64,000 nucleotides of DNA, taken from NCBI RefSeq assembly GCF_004342025.1, contig NZ_SLWN01000011.1:124001-188000 (forward strand), read 5' to 3'. Positions within the stretch are counted from its first letter, which is position 1; each line of letters starts with the position of its first letter. This document shows positions 41,614 through 49,670 of the stretch, one piece after another. The notes beneath the pieces are model-generated. The model ran no database searches. It saw nothing but the letters and a program-made list of their open reading frames with translations, and was not told where the DNA came from. The DNA comes from Kribbella steppae (lineage in GTDB: Bacteria; Actinomycetota; Actinomycetes; Propionibacteriales; Kribbellaceae). A program made the position numbers and the translations under genes.

Positions 41614-42774
41614 ATGACAACAGCAGTTCGCCGCGGACAGTGGCAGACGGCTGCCGACGTACTCGCGCAGGTGAGCCGTCGGCCCGGGATCACGCGCGCT
41701 GCGGTGGCACGGGAGCTGCGGCTGAGCACCAGCTCGACTACTGAGGTCACTGCACGGCTGCGCGACGTACAACTGCTCACTGAGGTGCCTGCGCCCAGTC
41801 AGGGGCGTGGGCGGCCGACGACCGTACTGCGGGCGCATCCACAGGGTCCTGTGGTGCTCGCACTGGACCTGCGGCAGGGCAGTTGGCGGAGTGCTGTGGT
41901 TGCGCTGGACGGGTCGTTCCTGGCGCAGCAGTCCAAGCGTCACCGGAGTCGACGGCCGCAGGTCGTGCTCGGCAACCTGCAGAGGGTCGTGGAGCAGGCG
42001 CGGGAGCAGTACGGCGAACGCTTGCGGGTGGTGAGCCTGGCAGCGCCGGGCATGATTCGCGACAACCGTCTGATGCAGGCACCGACGCTGGACTGGCCAG
42101 AGGTGGACCTGGAGGCCGTCGCAGCGGGTACGGGCATCCCGCTGCTCGCTGGCAACGACGCAACGCTGAGTGGTGTGGCTGAAGCCCGCACTGGTGCTGC
42201 CGCTGGTGCTGGTACGGCGTTGCACCTCATCGTCGAAGTGGGGATCGGCGGCACGCTACTGATCGACGGCGTACCGGCGCAGGGAGCGTCCGGGGCCGGT
42301 GGGGAGTACGGGCACATACCGTTCGGGGAGCGTGGACGGGAGTGTCCGTGCGGCGCCCGTGGGTGCTGGGACCTGGAGATCGACGGACGCGCGCTGGCAC
42401 GGCACCTCAAGGAGCCGACGCCGGACGACCCGTACGGCTACACAGAGGCCGTGCTGCGGCGTACCGACCGCGCTGCGGGCCGTGCGGTCGCCAGAGTGGT
42501 CACTGCGCTCGCTACAGGCATCGCTGGTCTCGTCAACGCGCACGACCCGGATGTAGTGACGCTGGGCGGCCTGGCCATCCCACTCCGTGCTGCTGACGAG
42601 TCCACCTTCGAGCAGGCCTACCTAGCCGGCCTCATGACCTTCCACCGGACCTCTCCCCCGCCAGTGCTTCCCGCAACGCACCAGCCCGACGGCCCGTTGC
42701 GCGGTGCCACGGCGCTGGCGCTGGACCACCTCACCACGGAGCCGTCGATCGCTACGTGGGCTGATCGGCACTGA
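41614..42774 (+). CDS. ROK-family transcriptional regulator
   Basis: The 386-residue protein has an N-terminal winged helix (about 8-65, with ITRAAVARELRLSTSSTT) and a sugar-kinase-like ROK domain. The latter shows ALDLRQGSW, VSLAAPGMI, the glucose-site GGEYGHIPFGERG and the zinc motif ECPCGARGCWD (about 247). It is a NagC/XylR-type repressor whose ligand is probably a sugar or sugar phosphate. It is divergent from the HAD-MFS unit with only 47 bp between them, which is the likely operator region. The 3' end overlaps the convergent DinB gene by 23 bp. Confidence 0.88.
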   Translation: MTTAVRRGQWQTAADVLAQVSRRPGITRAAVARELRLSTSSTTEVTARLRDVQLLTEVPAPSQGRGRPTTVLRAHPQGPVVLALDLRQGSWRSAVVALDGSFLAQQSKRHRSRRPQVVLGNLQRVVEQAREQYGERLRVVSLAAPGMIRDNRLMQAPTLDWPEVDLEAVAAGTGIPLLAGNDATLSGVAEARTGAAAGAGTALHLIVEVGIGGTLLIDGVPAQGASGAGGEYGHIPFGERGRECPCGARGCWDLEIDGRALARHLKEPTPDDPYGYTEAVLRRTDRAAGRAVARVVTALATGIAGLVNAHDPDVVTLGGLAIPLRAADESTFEQAYLAGLMTFHRTSPPPVLPATHQPDGPLRGATALALDHLTTEPSIATWADRH

Positions 42775-43357
42775 CGTCCTCAACCGGTTCCTGGGGCTTT
42801 GGGACGATCGGCGGTTCGACCCGCGCCAGGATCGTGGTGATGTCATGGCGGTGGTGCTGGATCTCGTGGGCCGTGTGGCGGATCACCCAGCCCAGTGTGC
42901 GCGGCGCACGCACCGGGTAGTTGTAGAGACCCAGCTTGCCAAGCTGCGGCGGTGTGAGCACCCGAGCGGCGGCGCCGAACTCGCGGGCGAACCGCATCAG
43001 CGCGGCCGCGACCTCCATCGGGTCCTGGTCCTCGTACTTGGCCTGCTTCACCCGACCGGTCCGGTCCATCGGCGCGTATACCGGCCGGTCCTCCGCCAGG
43101 CACTGAGCGATCCGCTGCCGCTGGACCTCCAGTACGTCGCGCACGTGGCAGGCGTACTCGATCGCCGACCACACGTCAGGCTCCGGCCGGAGCCGTACGA
43201 CGTCCGGATCGGGACCGGCCGCGGCTCTCGTGAGCGACATACTGCAGTCCGCCGCCTGCCGGATCAGCGTGGTCACCGTGCCCTGCAGATCACCTGTGTC
43301 GTAGTTGAACCCACACTGCTCGCAGTACCCGTCAACCGGCGGCTGCTGCTTGCTCAA
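42752..43357 (-). CDS. DinB-superfamily protein
   Basis: The 201-residue protein has a DinB four-helix bundle. Candidate metal-binding His residues lie in AIEYACHVRDVLEVQR (about 72) and HTAHEIQHHRHDI (about 163-175). The N-terminal YCEQCGFNYDT contains a CxxC pair not found in most DinB proteins. Family members include thiol-dependent transferases using mycothiol or bacillithiol, which would fit an actinomycete, but this one is unassigned. Its TTG start overlaps the TGA of thiD (TTGA), so it is coupled to thiamine genes. Confidence 0.78.
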   Translation of the reverse strand: MSKQQPPVDGYCEQCGFNYDTGDLQGTVTTLIRQAADCSMSLTRAAAGPDPDVVRLRPEPDVWSAIEYACHVRDVLEVQRQRIAQCLAEDRPVYAPMDRTGRVKQAKYEDQDPMEVAAALMRFAREFGAAARVLTPPQLGKLGLYNYPVRAPRTLGWVIRHTAHEIQHHRHDITTILARVEPPIVPKPQEPVEDVSADQPT

Positions 43358-44157
43358 CTGCTACTCCCTCGAAATCGCCAGGCGTGATCGACCGGACCGA
43401 TTCCACCACCGAGCGCGAACCCAGCCCCGATCGCCCCGGTCACGTACTCCTTGGCCGCTCCCACTGCACCCGGTACGTCGTACCCCCGCGCCAGGTATGA
43501 CGCGATCGCACTGGCCAACGTGCATCCGGTGCCGTGTGTGTGCCTGTTGTCGGCCCGTACGGCGCTGTAGGCCCGACGTACCCCGTGACCGTGCAGGATG
43601 TCCACGGACGCCGCACCTGGGTCGTGGCCGCCCTTCACGAGGACCCAGGAGGCTCCGGCGTCCAGCAGCACCTTTGCCGCGAGCTCTCGGTCCTCCACCG
43701 TCTCCAGGTCCATGCCGGCCACCGGTCCGAGCTCGGTCAGGTTCGGCGTCAGGACAGTTGCCAGCGGCACGATCTCCGACCGGATGGCGTCCATCGCATC
43801 GGCGGCCAGGAGCGCGTCACCGTGCTTCGACACCGACACCGGGTCAACAACGACCGGCACCGACGGCGGGAGCGTCCGCAGCAGCGACGCGACCACCCGG
43901 ACCATCGACTCGGACGCCAGCATCCCCGTCTTCACCGCGTCGACGCCGATGTCGTCCACCACGCTGCGGAACTGCGCCCTGACCTGCTCCTCCGGCAGCT
44001 CCCACGCCCCCTGGACGCCGAGACTGTTCTGCGCGGTGATCGCGGTCAGCACGCTCATCCCGTGCACGCCGTTGGCCAGCATCGACTTCAGATCCGCCTG
44101 GATCCCGGCCCCGCCGCCGGAGTCGGATCCGGCGATCGTCAGCACTCTGGGCAACAT
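43354..44157 (-). CDS. thiD: Hydroxymethylpyrimidine/phosphomethylpyrimidine kinase
   Basis: ThiD phosphorylates HMP and HMP-phosphate for thiamine synthesis. The 267-residue ribokinase-fold protein begins MLPRVLTIAGSDSGGGAGIQ and contains VVDPVSVSKHGDALLA (about 105) and the catalytic GTGCTLASAIASYLARG (about 210, Cys anion hole). It starts one base after the thiL stop, with AGGAG inside the end of thiL. No TPP riboswitch motif is visible before thiL. Confidence 0.95.
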   Translation of the reverse strand: MLPRVLTIAGSDSGGGAGIQADLKSMLANGVHGMSVLTAITAQNSLGVQGAWELPEEQVRAQFRSVVDDIGVDAVKTGMLASESMVRVVASLLRTLPPSVPVVVDPVSVSKHGDALLAADAMDAIRSEIVPLATVLTPNLTELGPVAGMDLETVEDRELAAKVLLDAGASWVLVKGGHDPGAASVDILHGHGVRRAYSAVRADNRHTHGTGCTLASAIASYLARGYDVPGAVGAAKEYVTGAIGAGFALGGGIGPVDHAWRFRGSSS

Positions 44158-44158
44158 C

Positions 44159-45121
44159 TCAACTCCTGAAATGAGCGTGACCGGCGTCGTCAGCGTACGC
44201 CGCTCCGTCCACCGTCACGGTTCCGGCCGGCCGTTCCTCGTTGCCCTCAGCAACCGAGCCGATGACGGTCCAGCCCTCGGGTACGTCGGCCGGCTCGAAG
44301 GTACCGACCAGCGCGTGGTCCTCACCGCCGGTCAGGACGAACTTGAGCCCGTCCACGCCGGTCGCGGCGGCCACGGCCTGCAACGGCTCGGGCACGGTCA
44401 ACGCCTGCGAGTGCACGTCGATGGCCACCTGACTCGCGACGGCGATGTGCCCGAGATCGGACAGCAGGCCATCGCTGACATCGCACAACGACGACGCGCC
44501 GGCCAGAGCGGCTCGAGGCCCTTCGGCGTACGGCGGTTGCGGGCGGCGATGCGCCTCGACCACGGCTCGCGGCGAGCGGAACCCGCGGGCCAGCACGGCC
44601 CAGCCCGCTTCGGCCCAGCCGAGCCGTCCGATGTAGGCGACCTCGTCGCCGGGGCGCGCACCGGAACGCAGTACCGGCGGACGACCGTCCAGCGTGCCGA
44701 ACGCGGTCACCGAGACGATGATCTTGTCCGACTGCACCGTGTCGCCGCCGACGATGCTGACCTCGACCAGCTCAGCCTCGTCCACCAGGCCCTGGTTGAG
44801 CTCCAGCGCCCACGCGGTCGGCAGGTCGGCCGGTGCGCCGAACCCGACCACGAGCGACGTCGGCCGCGCACCCATGGCCATGATGTCGGCCAGGTTCTGC
44901 GCGGCGGCCTTGCGGCCCACGTCGTACGCCGACGACCAGTCCTGCCGGAAGTGGCGGCCCTCCACCAGCAGGTCGGTCGTGATCACCATCCGTCCGTCCG
45001 GCACGGCCACCACGGCCGCGTCGTCACCGGGCCCGACCAGGACGTCCTCACCTGTGGACAGCCCTTTGGTGACGGCCGCGATCAGGCCGAACTCACCCGT
45101 GCTCCCCAACGTCTCTGTCAC
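44159..45121 (-). CDS. thiL: Thiamine-monophosphate kinase
   Basis: ThiL makes thiamine diphosphate from thiamine monophosphate. The 320-residue PurM-like protein has the N-terminal GEFGLIAAVTKGL, metal/ATP-site VGPGDDAAVV (about 29-38), TTDLLVEGRHF (about 48) and AAQNLADIMAMGARP (about 72), and the later CDVSDGLLSDLGHIA (about 213). The start is GTG 45121. It is the first gene of a thiL-thiD-DinB run, divergent from the Lrp-domain gene as in many actinobacteria. Confidence 0.96.
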   Translation of the reverse strand: MTETLGSTGEFGLIAAVTKGLSTGEDVLVGPGDDAAVVAVPDGRMVITTDLLVEGRHFRQDWSSAYDVGRKAAAQNLADIMAMGARPTSLVVGFGAPADLPTAWALELNQGLVDEAELVEVSIVGGDTVQSDKIIVSVTAFGTLDGRPPVLRSGARPGDEVAYIGRLGWAEAGWAVLARGFRSPRAVVEAHRRPQPPYAEGPRAALAGASSLCDVSDGLLSDLGHIAVASQVAIDVHSQALTVPEPLQAVAAATGVDGLKFVLTGGEDHALVGTFEPADVPEGWTVIGSVAEGNEERPAGTVTVDGAAYADDAGHAHFRS

Positions 45122-45247
45122 GTCAGCAGACCTCCCATATCGCCAACCGGAGTCTAGGCGGTACCGTGACCGGGCAACGAAGAGTACGCCCGGCCGCCTC
45201 GCAGTACCCCCGCAGTGTCACGGCCGGAGCCCGCTGAGGACGACTGA

Positions 45248-45496
45248 GTGGAGAACGACGTGGTGGTCCAGGCCTACATCCTGATCCAGACCGAGGTCGG
45301 CAAGGCAGCCGATGTCGCGGCGCAGATCGCCGAGGTCCAGGGCGTCACCCTGGCCGAGGACGTCACCGGTCCGTACGACGTGATCGTCCGCGCGGAAGCC
45401 CGCAACGTCGACGAGCTGGGCAAGCTGGTGGTTGCCAAGGTCCAGAACGTGCCCGGCATCACCCGCACGCTGACCTGCCCCGTCGTCCACATCTGA
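45248..45496 (+). CDS. Stand-alone Lrp/AsnC ligand-binding (RAM) domain protein
   Basis: The 82-residue protein has the RAM fold of Lrp/AsnC regulators without a helix-turn-helix: VVQAYILIQTEVGKA, then VTGPYDVIVRAEARNVDELGKLVV and a final GITRTLTCPVV strand. Such proteins oligomerise and bind amino acids, and may act with full-length Lrp proteins. GTG 45248 and GTG 45260 are both possible starts; each has a purine-rich site. It sits between thiL and DUF3515, its usual actinobacterial place. Confidence 0.87.
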   Translation: MENDVVVQAYILIQTEVGKAADVAAQIAEVQGVTLAEDVTGPYDVIVRAEARNVDELGKLVVAKVQNVPGITRTLTCPVVHI

Positions 45497-45525
45497 CCAC
45501 CACGGGGTTCCCGCCCTCCTTCCGC

Positions 45526-45981
45526 ATGCCCAAAGTCCTGCTCGCTGCACTCGGTCTGATCCTGCTGGCCGGGTGCAGCGCGGGCCCCACGCCCGTCCCC
45601 GTACCCACTCCCGCACCCGAGGTCGCAGCGGCCTGTGAGCCGCTGGTGAAGGCGCTGCCCGAGAAGGTGCTGGACGCCGAGCGGCGCAAGACCGAGCCGG
45701 TCAGCCCGCTCACCTCCGCGTACGGCGATCCGCCGATCGAGGTCACCTGTGGGGTCACCCCGCCGGCCGGGATGGCCGAGGCGCAGTCGCAGTGCTTCGA
45801 GGTGAACGGCGTGGGCTGGTTCGCCAAGGAGGTGGAGAACGGGGTCATCTTCACCACCATCGGCCGCCAGGTCTATTTCGAGGTCGCCGTTCCGTCGAAG
45901 TACGCGCCCGAGGCGAACGCGCTGACCGATGTGTCGGACGCTGTCCACAGGTTCAACAAACTCATCACTCCTTGTACCTGA
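45526..45981 (+). CDS. DUF3515-family lipoprotein
   Basis: The 151-residue protein starts MPKVLLAALGLILLAGCSAG, a short lipoprotein signal with Cys at residue 17, then a Pro-rich spacer. The exported domain contains paired Cys residues in AAACEPLVKALPEKV and PPIEVTCGV, and a conserved WFAKEVENGVIFTTIGR block. DUF3515 genes are normally beside ddl in actinobacteria, which suggests a cell-envelope role, but the function is unknown. Here a two-gene insert separates it from ddl. Confidence 0.85.
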   Translation: MPKVLLAALGLILLAGCSAGPTPVPVPTPAPEVAAACEPLVKALPEKVLDAERRKTEPVSPLTSAYGDPPIEVTCGVTPPAGMAEAQSQCFEVNGVGWFAKEVENGVIFTTIGRQVYFEVAVPSKYAPEANALTDVSDAVHRFNKLITPCT

Positions 45982-46023
45982 CGACGGCATACTCCAATCG
46001 AAGCCGAAAATGTTCGTCGGCGG

Positions 46024-46050
46024 TGTCCGGTTGAGTCCGGCGGGGGCGAC
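46024..46050 (+). promoter_or_regulatory. Candidate ECF-type promoter before the YCII gene
   Basis: TGTCCG (46024-46029) and CGAC (46047-46050) are separated by 17 bp, 51 bp before the YCII-family start. From memory, ECF42 targets carry a TGTCGA-like -35 and a short CGA/TC -10; this site matches imperfectly. It would allow the ECF42 sigma factor two genes along to drive its own operon. Confidence 0.35.
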
Positions 46051-46100
46051 GTAGCAGGCGAGAGGCACCGCGGTGGTGCCCGGGACGACGGGAGATTCCG

Positions 46101-46517
46101 ATGAAGTACATGATCCTCACGTACGCGTCGCAGCAGGACTACGACGGGATGGCGGGCAAGGACACCGACAAACCGGCGTGGGCCGCCGAGGACTTCGCCG
46201 CGATGGGCTCGTTCATGGAGAAGTTCAACAACGACCTGATCGAATCCGGTGAGCTGGTCGAGACCCGCGGGCTCGCGGCGCCGGTGCTGACCAGGCGACT
46301 GGGCTCGAAGGACGGCGCCTCGGTGGTGACGGACGGTCCGTACGCCGAGACCCAGGAGGTGCTTGCCGGGTACTGGATCGTCGAATGCGAGTCGTTCGAC
46401 CGGGCGACCGAGATCGCGGCCCGGCTCGGTGACACACCGGCACCCGAGTTCGTCCGGGCGACCGCGTACGCCGACATCCGGCCGGTGATCGAGGGCCGCG
46501 GCGAGATCCTGGACTGA
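46101..46517 (+). CDS. YCII-related (DGPF-type) protein
   Basis: The 138-residue ferredoxin-like YCII fold starts MKYMILTYASQQDYDGMA and has the motif VTDGPYAETQEVLAGYWIV (DGPY in place of the name-giving DGPF, about residue 75). YCII proteins have a conserved His/Asp pair in some cases, but this subgroup has no known reaction. It is followed after 5 bp by an ECF42-type sigma factor. The pairing of DGPF proteins with ECF42 sigma factors is a known recurrent context, so this is likely a target gene of that sigma factor. Confidence 0.87.
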   Translation: MKYMILTYASQQDYDGMAGKDTDKPAWAAEDFAAMGSFMEKFNNDLIESGELVETRGLAAPVLTRRLGSKDGASVVTDGPYAETQEVLAGYWIVECESFDRATEIAARLGDTPAPEFVRATAYADIRPVIEGRGEILD

Positions 46518-46522
46518 TCAGG

Positions 46523-47737
46523 ATGTCCGCTGCTCTCCACGATCTGCTGCGCGAGCTGACTCCGCAGGTGCTGGGGGCGCTGGTGCGGCGGTACGGGCAC
46601 TTCGACACTGCGGAGGACGCGGTGCAGGAGGCCTTGCTCGCCGCGTCGCAGCAGTGGCCCGTGGAGGGTGTCCCGGACAATCCGCGAGGGTGGTTGATCA
46701 CGGTGGCTTCGCGCAGGCTGACGGATCTGCTTCGTCGTGAACAGGCCCGTCAGCGGCGCGAGGACCGGGTGGCGCAGTGGGCGACGTTGCCCGATCCGGG
46801 GCCGGGTGAGCGGATCGCTGACACCGACGACACGATGATCCTGCTGTTCATGTGTTGCCACCCGTCGTTGTCGCCGGCGTCGCAGATCGCGTTGACGCTG
46901 CGGGCGGTCGGCGGTCTGACGACGGCGGAGATCGCGCGGGCGTTCCTGGTGCCGGAGGCGACGATGACCCGGCGGATCAGCCGGGCCAAGGCGAGCGTGA
47001 AGGACAGCGGGGCCCGGTTCGCGCTGCCGGCGGATCGGGACGAGCGACTGGGTGCGGCGCTGAAGGTCGTGTACCTGATCTTCAACGAGGGCTACGCGAG
47101 TACGACGGGGCCGAGCCTTCAGCGCGTGGAGTTGGCGGCGGAGGGGATCCGGCTGGCGCGGATGCTGCATCGGCTGCTGCCTGACGACAGTGAGGTGGCC
47201 GGCTTGCTGGCGTTGATGCTGCTGACGGATGCGCGGCGGCCGGCTCGGACGGGGCCACTGGGCGAGTTGGTTCCGATGGATGAGCAGGATCGGTCGTTGT
47301 GGATTCGGGAGTTGATCGAGGAGGGAGTTGGGCTGATCACGGCGGCGCTGCCGCGAGGGCCGGTGGGGCCTTATCAGCTGCAGGCGGCGATCGCCGCTGT
47401 GCATGACGAGGCGCCGTCGGCGGCCGAGACCGATTGGGCGCAGATCGTCGCGTTGTACGAGGTGCTGCTGCAGTTGGTCGACAACCCGATGGTCGCGTTG
47501 AATCAGGTGGTCGCGGTGGCGATGGCGCGTGGGGCGAATGACGGGCTGAAGTTGCTGGCCACGATCGAGGGCGACGAGCGGATCGCTTCGGACCATCGAT
47601 CGTCGGCGGTGCGGGCGCATCTGCTGGAGATGTCCGGGGACGTGGCGGGTGCGCGCGCGGCGTATGAGGAGGCGGCCAGCCGGACGACGAGTTTGCCGCA
47701 GCAGCGGTACCTCTATGAGCGGGCGAGACGCCTATGA
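46523..47737 (+). CDS. ECF42-type sigma factor with long C-terminal extension
   Basis: The 404-residue protein has sigma region 2 (RRYGHFDTAEDAVQEALLAA, about 20-40) and region 4 (LTTAEIARAFLVPEATMTRRISRAK, about 130-155), joined to a C-terminal extension of about 220 residues with helical repeats. The extension includes IFNEGYASTTGPSLQRVEL and ALYEVLLQLVDNPMVALNQ. This length and arrangement fit ECF42, whose extension is needed for activity in place of an anti-sigma factor. No anti-sigma gene is adjacent. The YCII gene upstream is the usual partner. It converges on ddl with a 14 bp gap. Confidence 0.9.
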   Translation: MSAALHDLLRELTPQVLGALVRRYGHFDTAEDAVQEALLAASQQWPVEGVPDNPRGWLITVASRRLTDLLRREQARQRREDRVAQWATLPDPGPGERIADTDDTMILLFMCCHPSLSPASQIALTLRAVGGLTTAEIARAFLVPEATMTRRISRAKASVKDSGARFALPADRDERLGAALKVVYLIFNEGYASTTGPSLQRVELAAEGIRLARMLHRLLPDDSEVAGLLALMLLTDARRPARTGPLGELVPMDEQDRSLWIRELIEEGVGLITAALPRGPVGPYQLQAAIAAVHDEAPSAAETDWAQIVALYEVLLQLVDNPMVALNQVVAVAMARGANDGLKLLATIEGDERIASDHRSSAVRAHLLEMSGDVAGARAAYEEAASRTTSLPQQRYLYERARRL

Positions 47738-47751
47738 GTTGGGACGCAGCC

Positions 47752-48885
47752 TCAGCGGAGGCCGGTGGGGCGGGTCGTGGCCAGGGTGAGGAGACGGTCC
47801 ACCAGGGCGGGGTAGTCCACGCCGGTGGCAGCCCAGAGGCGGGGGAACATGCTGGTGGGGGTGAAGCCGGGCATGGTGTTGATCTCGTTGATGATGACCC
47901 GGCCGTCGGCGTCGAGGAAGAAGTCGACACGGGCCAGGCCCTCGCCATCGATCGCGTCGAACGCGGTCAATGCCTTGGCGCGGATGTCGGCCGCGATCTC
48001 CTCGGGGAGGTCGGCGGGGACGGAGAGGGCGGTGTACTCCTCGCCTTCGGGGAGGTACTTGGTCTCGAAGTCGTAGAAGTCGTGCCCGCCGCCGGACACC
48101 GCGATCTCGCCGCAGACGCTGACCTCGGCCGGACCGCCGTTCAGGCCGCCGAGGACGCCGACCTCGATCTCGCGCGGGCTCTTCGCGGACGCCTCGACGA
48201 TCACCTTCGGGTCGTGGGCGCGCGCCTCGGCGACCGCGTCGTCGAGTTCGGCCAGGTTGTTCACCTTGCTGATGCCCAGGCTCGACCCGCCCCGGCACGG
48301 CTTCACGAAGACCGGGTAACCGAGCGCGTCGACCGCCTCGCGGCAGGCGGCGGGGTCGCGGTTCCAGTCGCGGTCGCGGATGACGACGTACGGGGTGACC
48401 TCGAGGCCGGCGGCGGCGAAGACGACCTTCATGTAGTGCTTGTCCATGCCGACCGCGCTGGCCAGTACGCCGGAGCCGACGTACCGGATGTCGGACATCT
48501 CGAGGAGGCCCTGGATGGTGCCGTCCTCGCCCCACGGGCCGTGCAGCAACGGGAAGACCACGTCGACCTCGCCGAGCGTGCTCGGTACCTGGTCGGGTTC
48601 GCTCACCACGAGCTCGCGGTTCGCGCCGAACAGCACCGGCAGCGCGGTCACGTCGACCTCCGGGAGCTTCCCGTCGGTGATCGACAGCCGCTCCGGGTCG
48701 CCGCTCTCCAGCACCCAGTGGCCGCTGGTACTGATGCCGATCGGGACCACGTCGTACTTGTCCCGGTCGATCGCCTGCAGCACGTTGGCCGCGGTCACGC
48801 AGGAGATGGCGTGTTCGCTCGACCGGCCGCCGAACACCACGGCGACACGGGGCTTGCGCTGTTCTTCCCTCGAGTACTCACTCAC
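47752..48885 (-). CDS. ddl: D-alanine-D-alanine ligase
   Basis: Ddl joins two D-alanines for peptidoglycan precursors. The 377-residue ATP-grasp enzyme has the N-terminal VAVVFGGRSSEHAISC (about 15), HGPWGEDGTIQGLLE (about 115), the ATP-site FVKPCRGGSSLGISKV (about 195) and the metal-site INEINTMPGFTPTSMFP (about 338). The start is GTG 48885. The Phe/Tyr pattern is that of ordinary D-Ala-D-Ala rather than D-Ala-D-Lac enzymes, as far as can be judged by eye. gpsA, its usual upstream neighbour, is 11 kb away here. Confidence 0.95.
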   Translation of the reverse strand: MSEYSREEQRKPRVAVVFGGRSSEHAISCVTAANVLQAIDRDKYDVVPIGISTSGHWVLESGDPERLSITDGKLPEVDVTALPVLFGANRELVVSEPDQVPSTLGEVDVVFPLLHGPWGEDGTIQGLLEMSDIRYVGSGVLASAVGMDKHYMKVVFAAAGLEVTPYVVIRDRDWNRDPAACREAVDALGYPVFVKPCRGGSSLGISKVNNLAELDDAVAEARAHDPKVIVEASAKSPREIEVGVLGGLNGGPAEVSVCGEIAVSGGGHDFYDFETKYLPEGEEYTALSVPADLPEEIAADIRAKALTAFDAIDGEGLARVDFFLDADGRVIINEINTMPGFTPTSMFPRLWAATGVDYPALVDRLLTLATTRPTGLR

Positions 48886-48973
48886 CGGCTCGACTGTAGC
48901 GGCCCCGAGATCAGGTTCCGATCGGGGTTCGGTTAAGAGCTCTTCAGATCGCAGTGAGTAGTCATCACCACAC

Positions 48974-48983
48974 TGTGATCACA
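48974..48983. promoter_or_regulatory. Palindrome TGTGATCACA upstream of the TetR gene
   Basis: A perfect 10 bp palindrome lies 58 bp before the TetR-family start in the divergent gap with ddl. Neighbouring bases add partial symmetry (CACACTGTGATCACACGGTCAC). It may be the operator of the TetR protein, or of another dimeric regulator. Confidence 0.4.
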
Positions 48984-49040
48984 CGGTCACTCCGAGGTGA
49001 CTCGCCCATAGGAACCGGTACTCTGCCCGCGGAGGTGGAG

Positions 49041-49649
49041 ATGGGACTGCGCGAACTGAAGCGGGAGCGGACCCGCCGGCTGATCTCGGACAAGGCGTTC
49101 GAGCTGTTCACCGACCACGGCTTCGGCCGGACCACGGTGGAGCAGATCGCCGCGGCCGCCGAGGTCGGCCCGAGCACGCTGTACCGGTACTTCCCGACCA
49201 AGGAGACGCTCGTCCTGGAGTTCGTCGAGGACTGTCTGCTGGGAGCGGTCGCGTGGTTCCGCGAGCAGCCCGAGGTGGAGCTGCCGGACGGTCTGCAGTC
49301 GGTGATCGAGCGGGTGCTGGACCAGCTGGAGAGCAACCCGGACCGGGTTCGCGCGGTGTTCGACCTGGCCGCGCAGACGGCGTCGGTGAGCGCTCACCTC
49401 AACGAGATGACCTGGCGATTCCGCAACGAACTGACCGATGAGCTGGTACGGCGACTGGCCGGCAACGACCCGCAGGACGTCGAGTTCACCGCTGCTCTGG
49501 CCGCCGGGATCGCGATGAACATCATCGAGACGGTGGTCCGGATCTGGGTCGAGAACCCGGATGACACCGAGGTGAAGGAACTCGCCCGCCGCGCCATGAC
49601 GCTGCTCCGCGGCGGCGGCATCCCACTCCCCGCCGTCGCAGTGCGGTAG
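49041..49649 (+). CDS. TetR-family transcriptional regulator
   Basis: The 202-residue protein starts at ATG 49041 with GGAGG five bases ahead; the frame is open further upstream but has no support. The helix-turn-helix domain is KRERTRRLISDKAFELF...GFGRTTVEQIAAAAEVGPSTLYRYFPTKETL (about 7-53). The C-terminal ligand-binding helices follow (about 60-190), with a pattern like the TetR_C subgroup of mycofactocin or drug regulators. It is followed after 21 bp by the PLP-enzyme gene in the same direction, possibly a target. Confidence 0.9.
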   Translation: MGLRELKRERTRRLISDKAFELFTDHGFGRTTVEQIAAAAEVGPSTLYRYFPTKETLVLEFVEDCLLGAVAWFREQPEVELPDGLQSVIERVLDQLESNPDRVRAVFDLAAQTASVSAHLNEMTWRFRNELTDELVRRLAGNDPQDVEFTAALAAGIAMNIIETVVRIWVENPDDTEVKELARRAMTLLRGGGIPLPAVAVR

Positions 49650-49670
49650 CCCGGCCGGGAGAATCCGGCT

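Noticed and set aside
45122..45247. TPP riboswitch upstream of thiL
   Set aside because: No CTGAGA-type core or matching helices were found on the minus strand in this gap.
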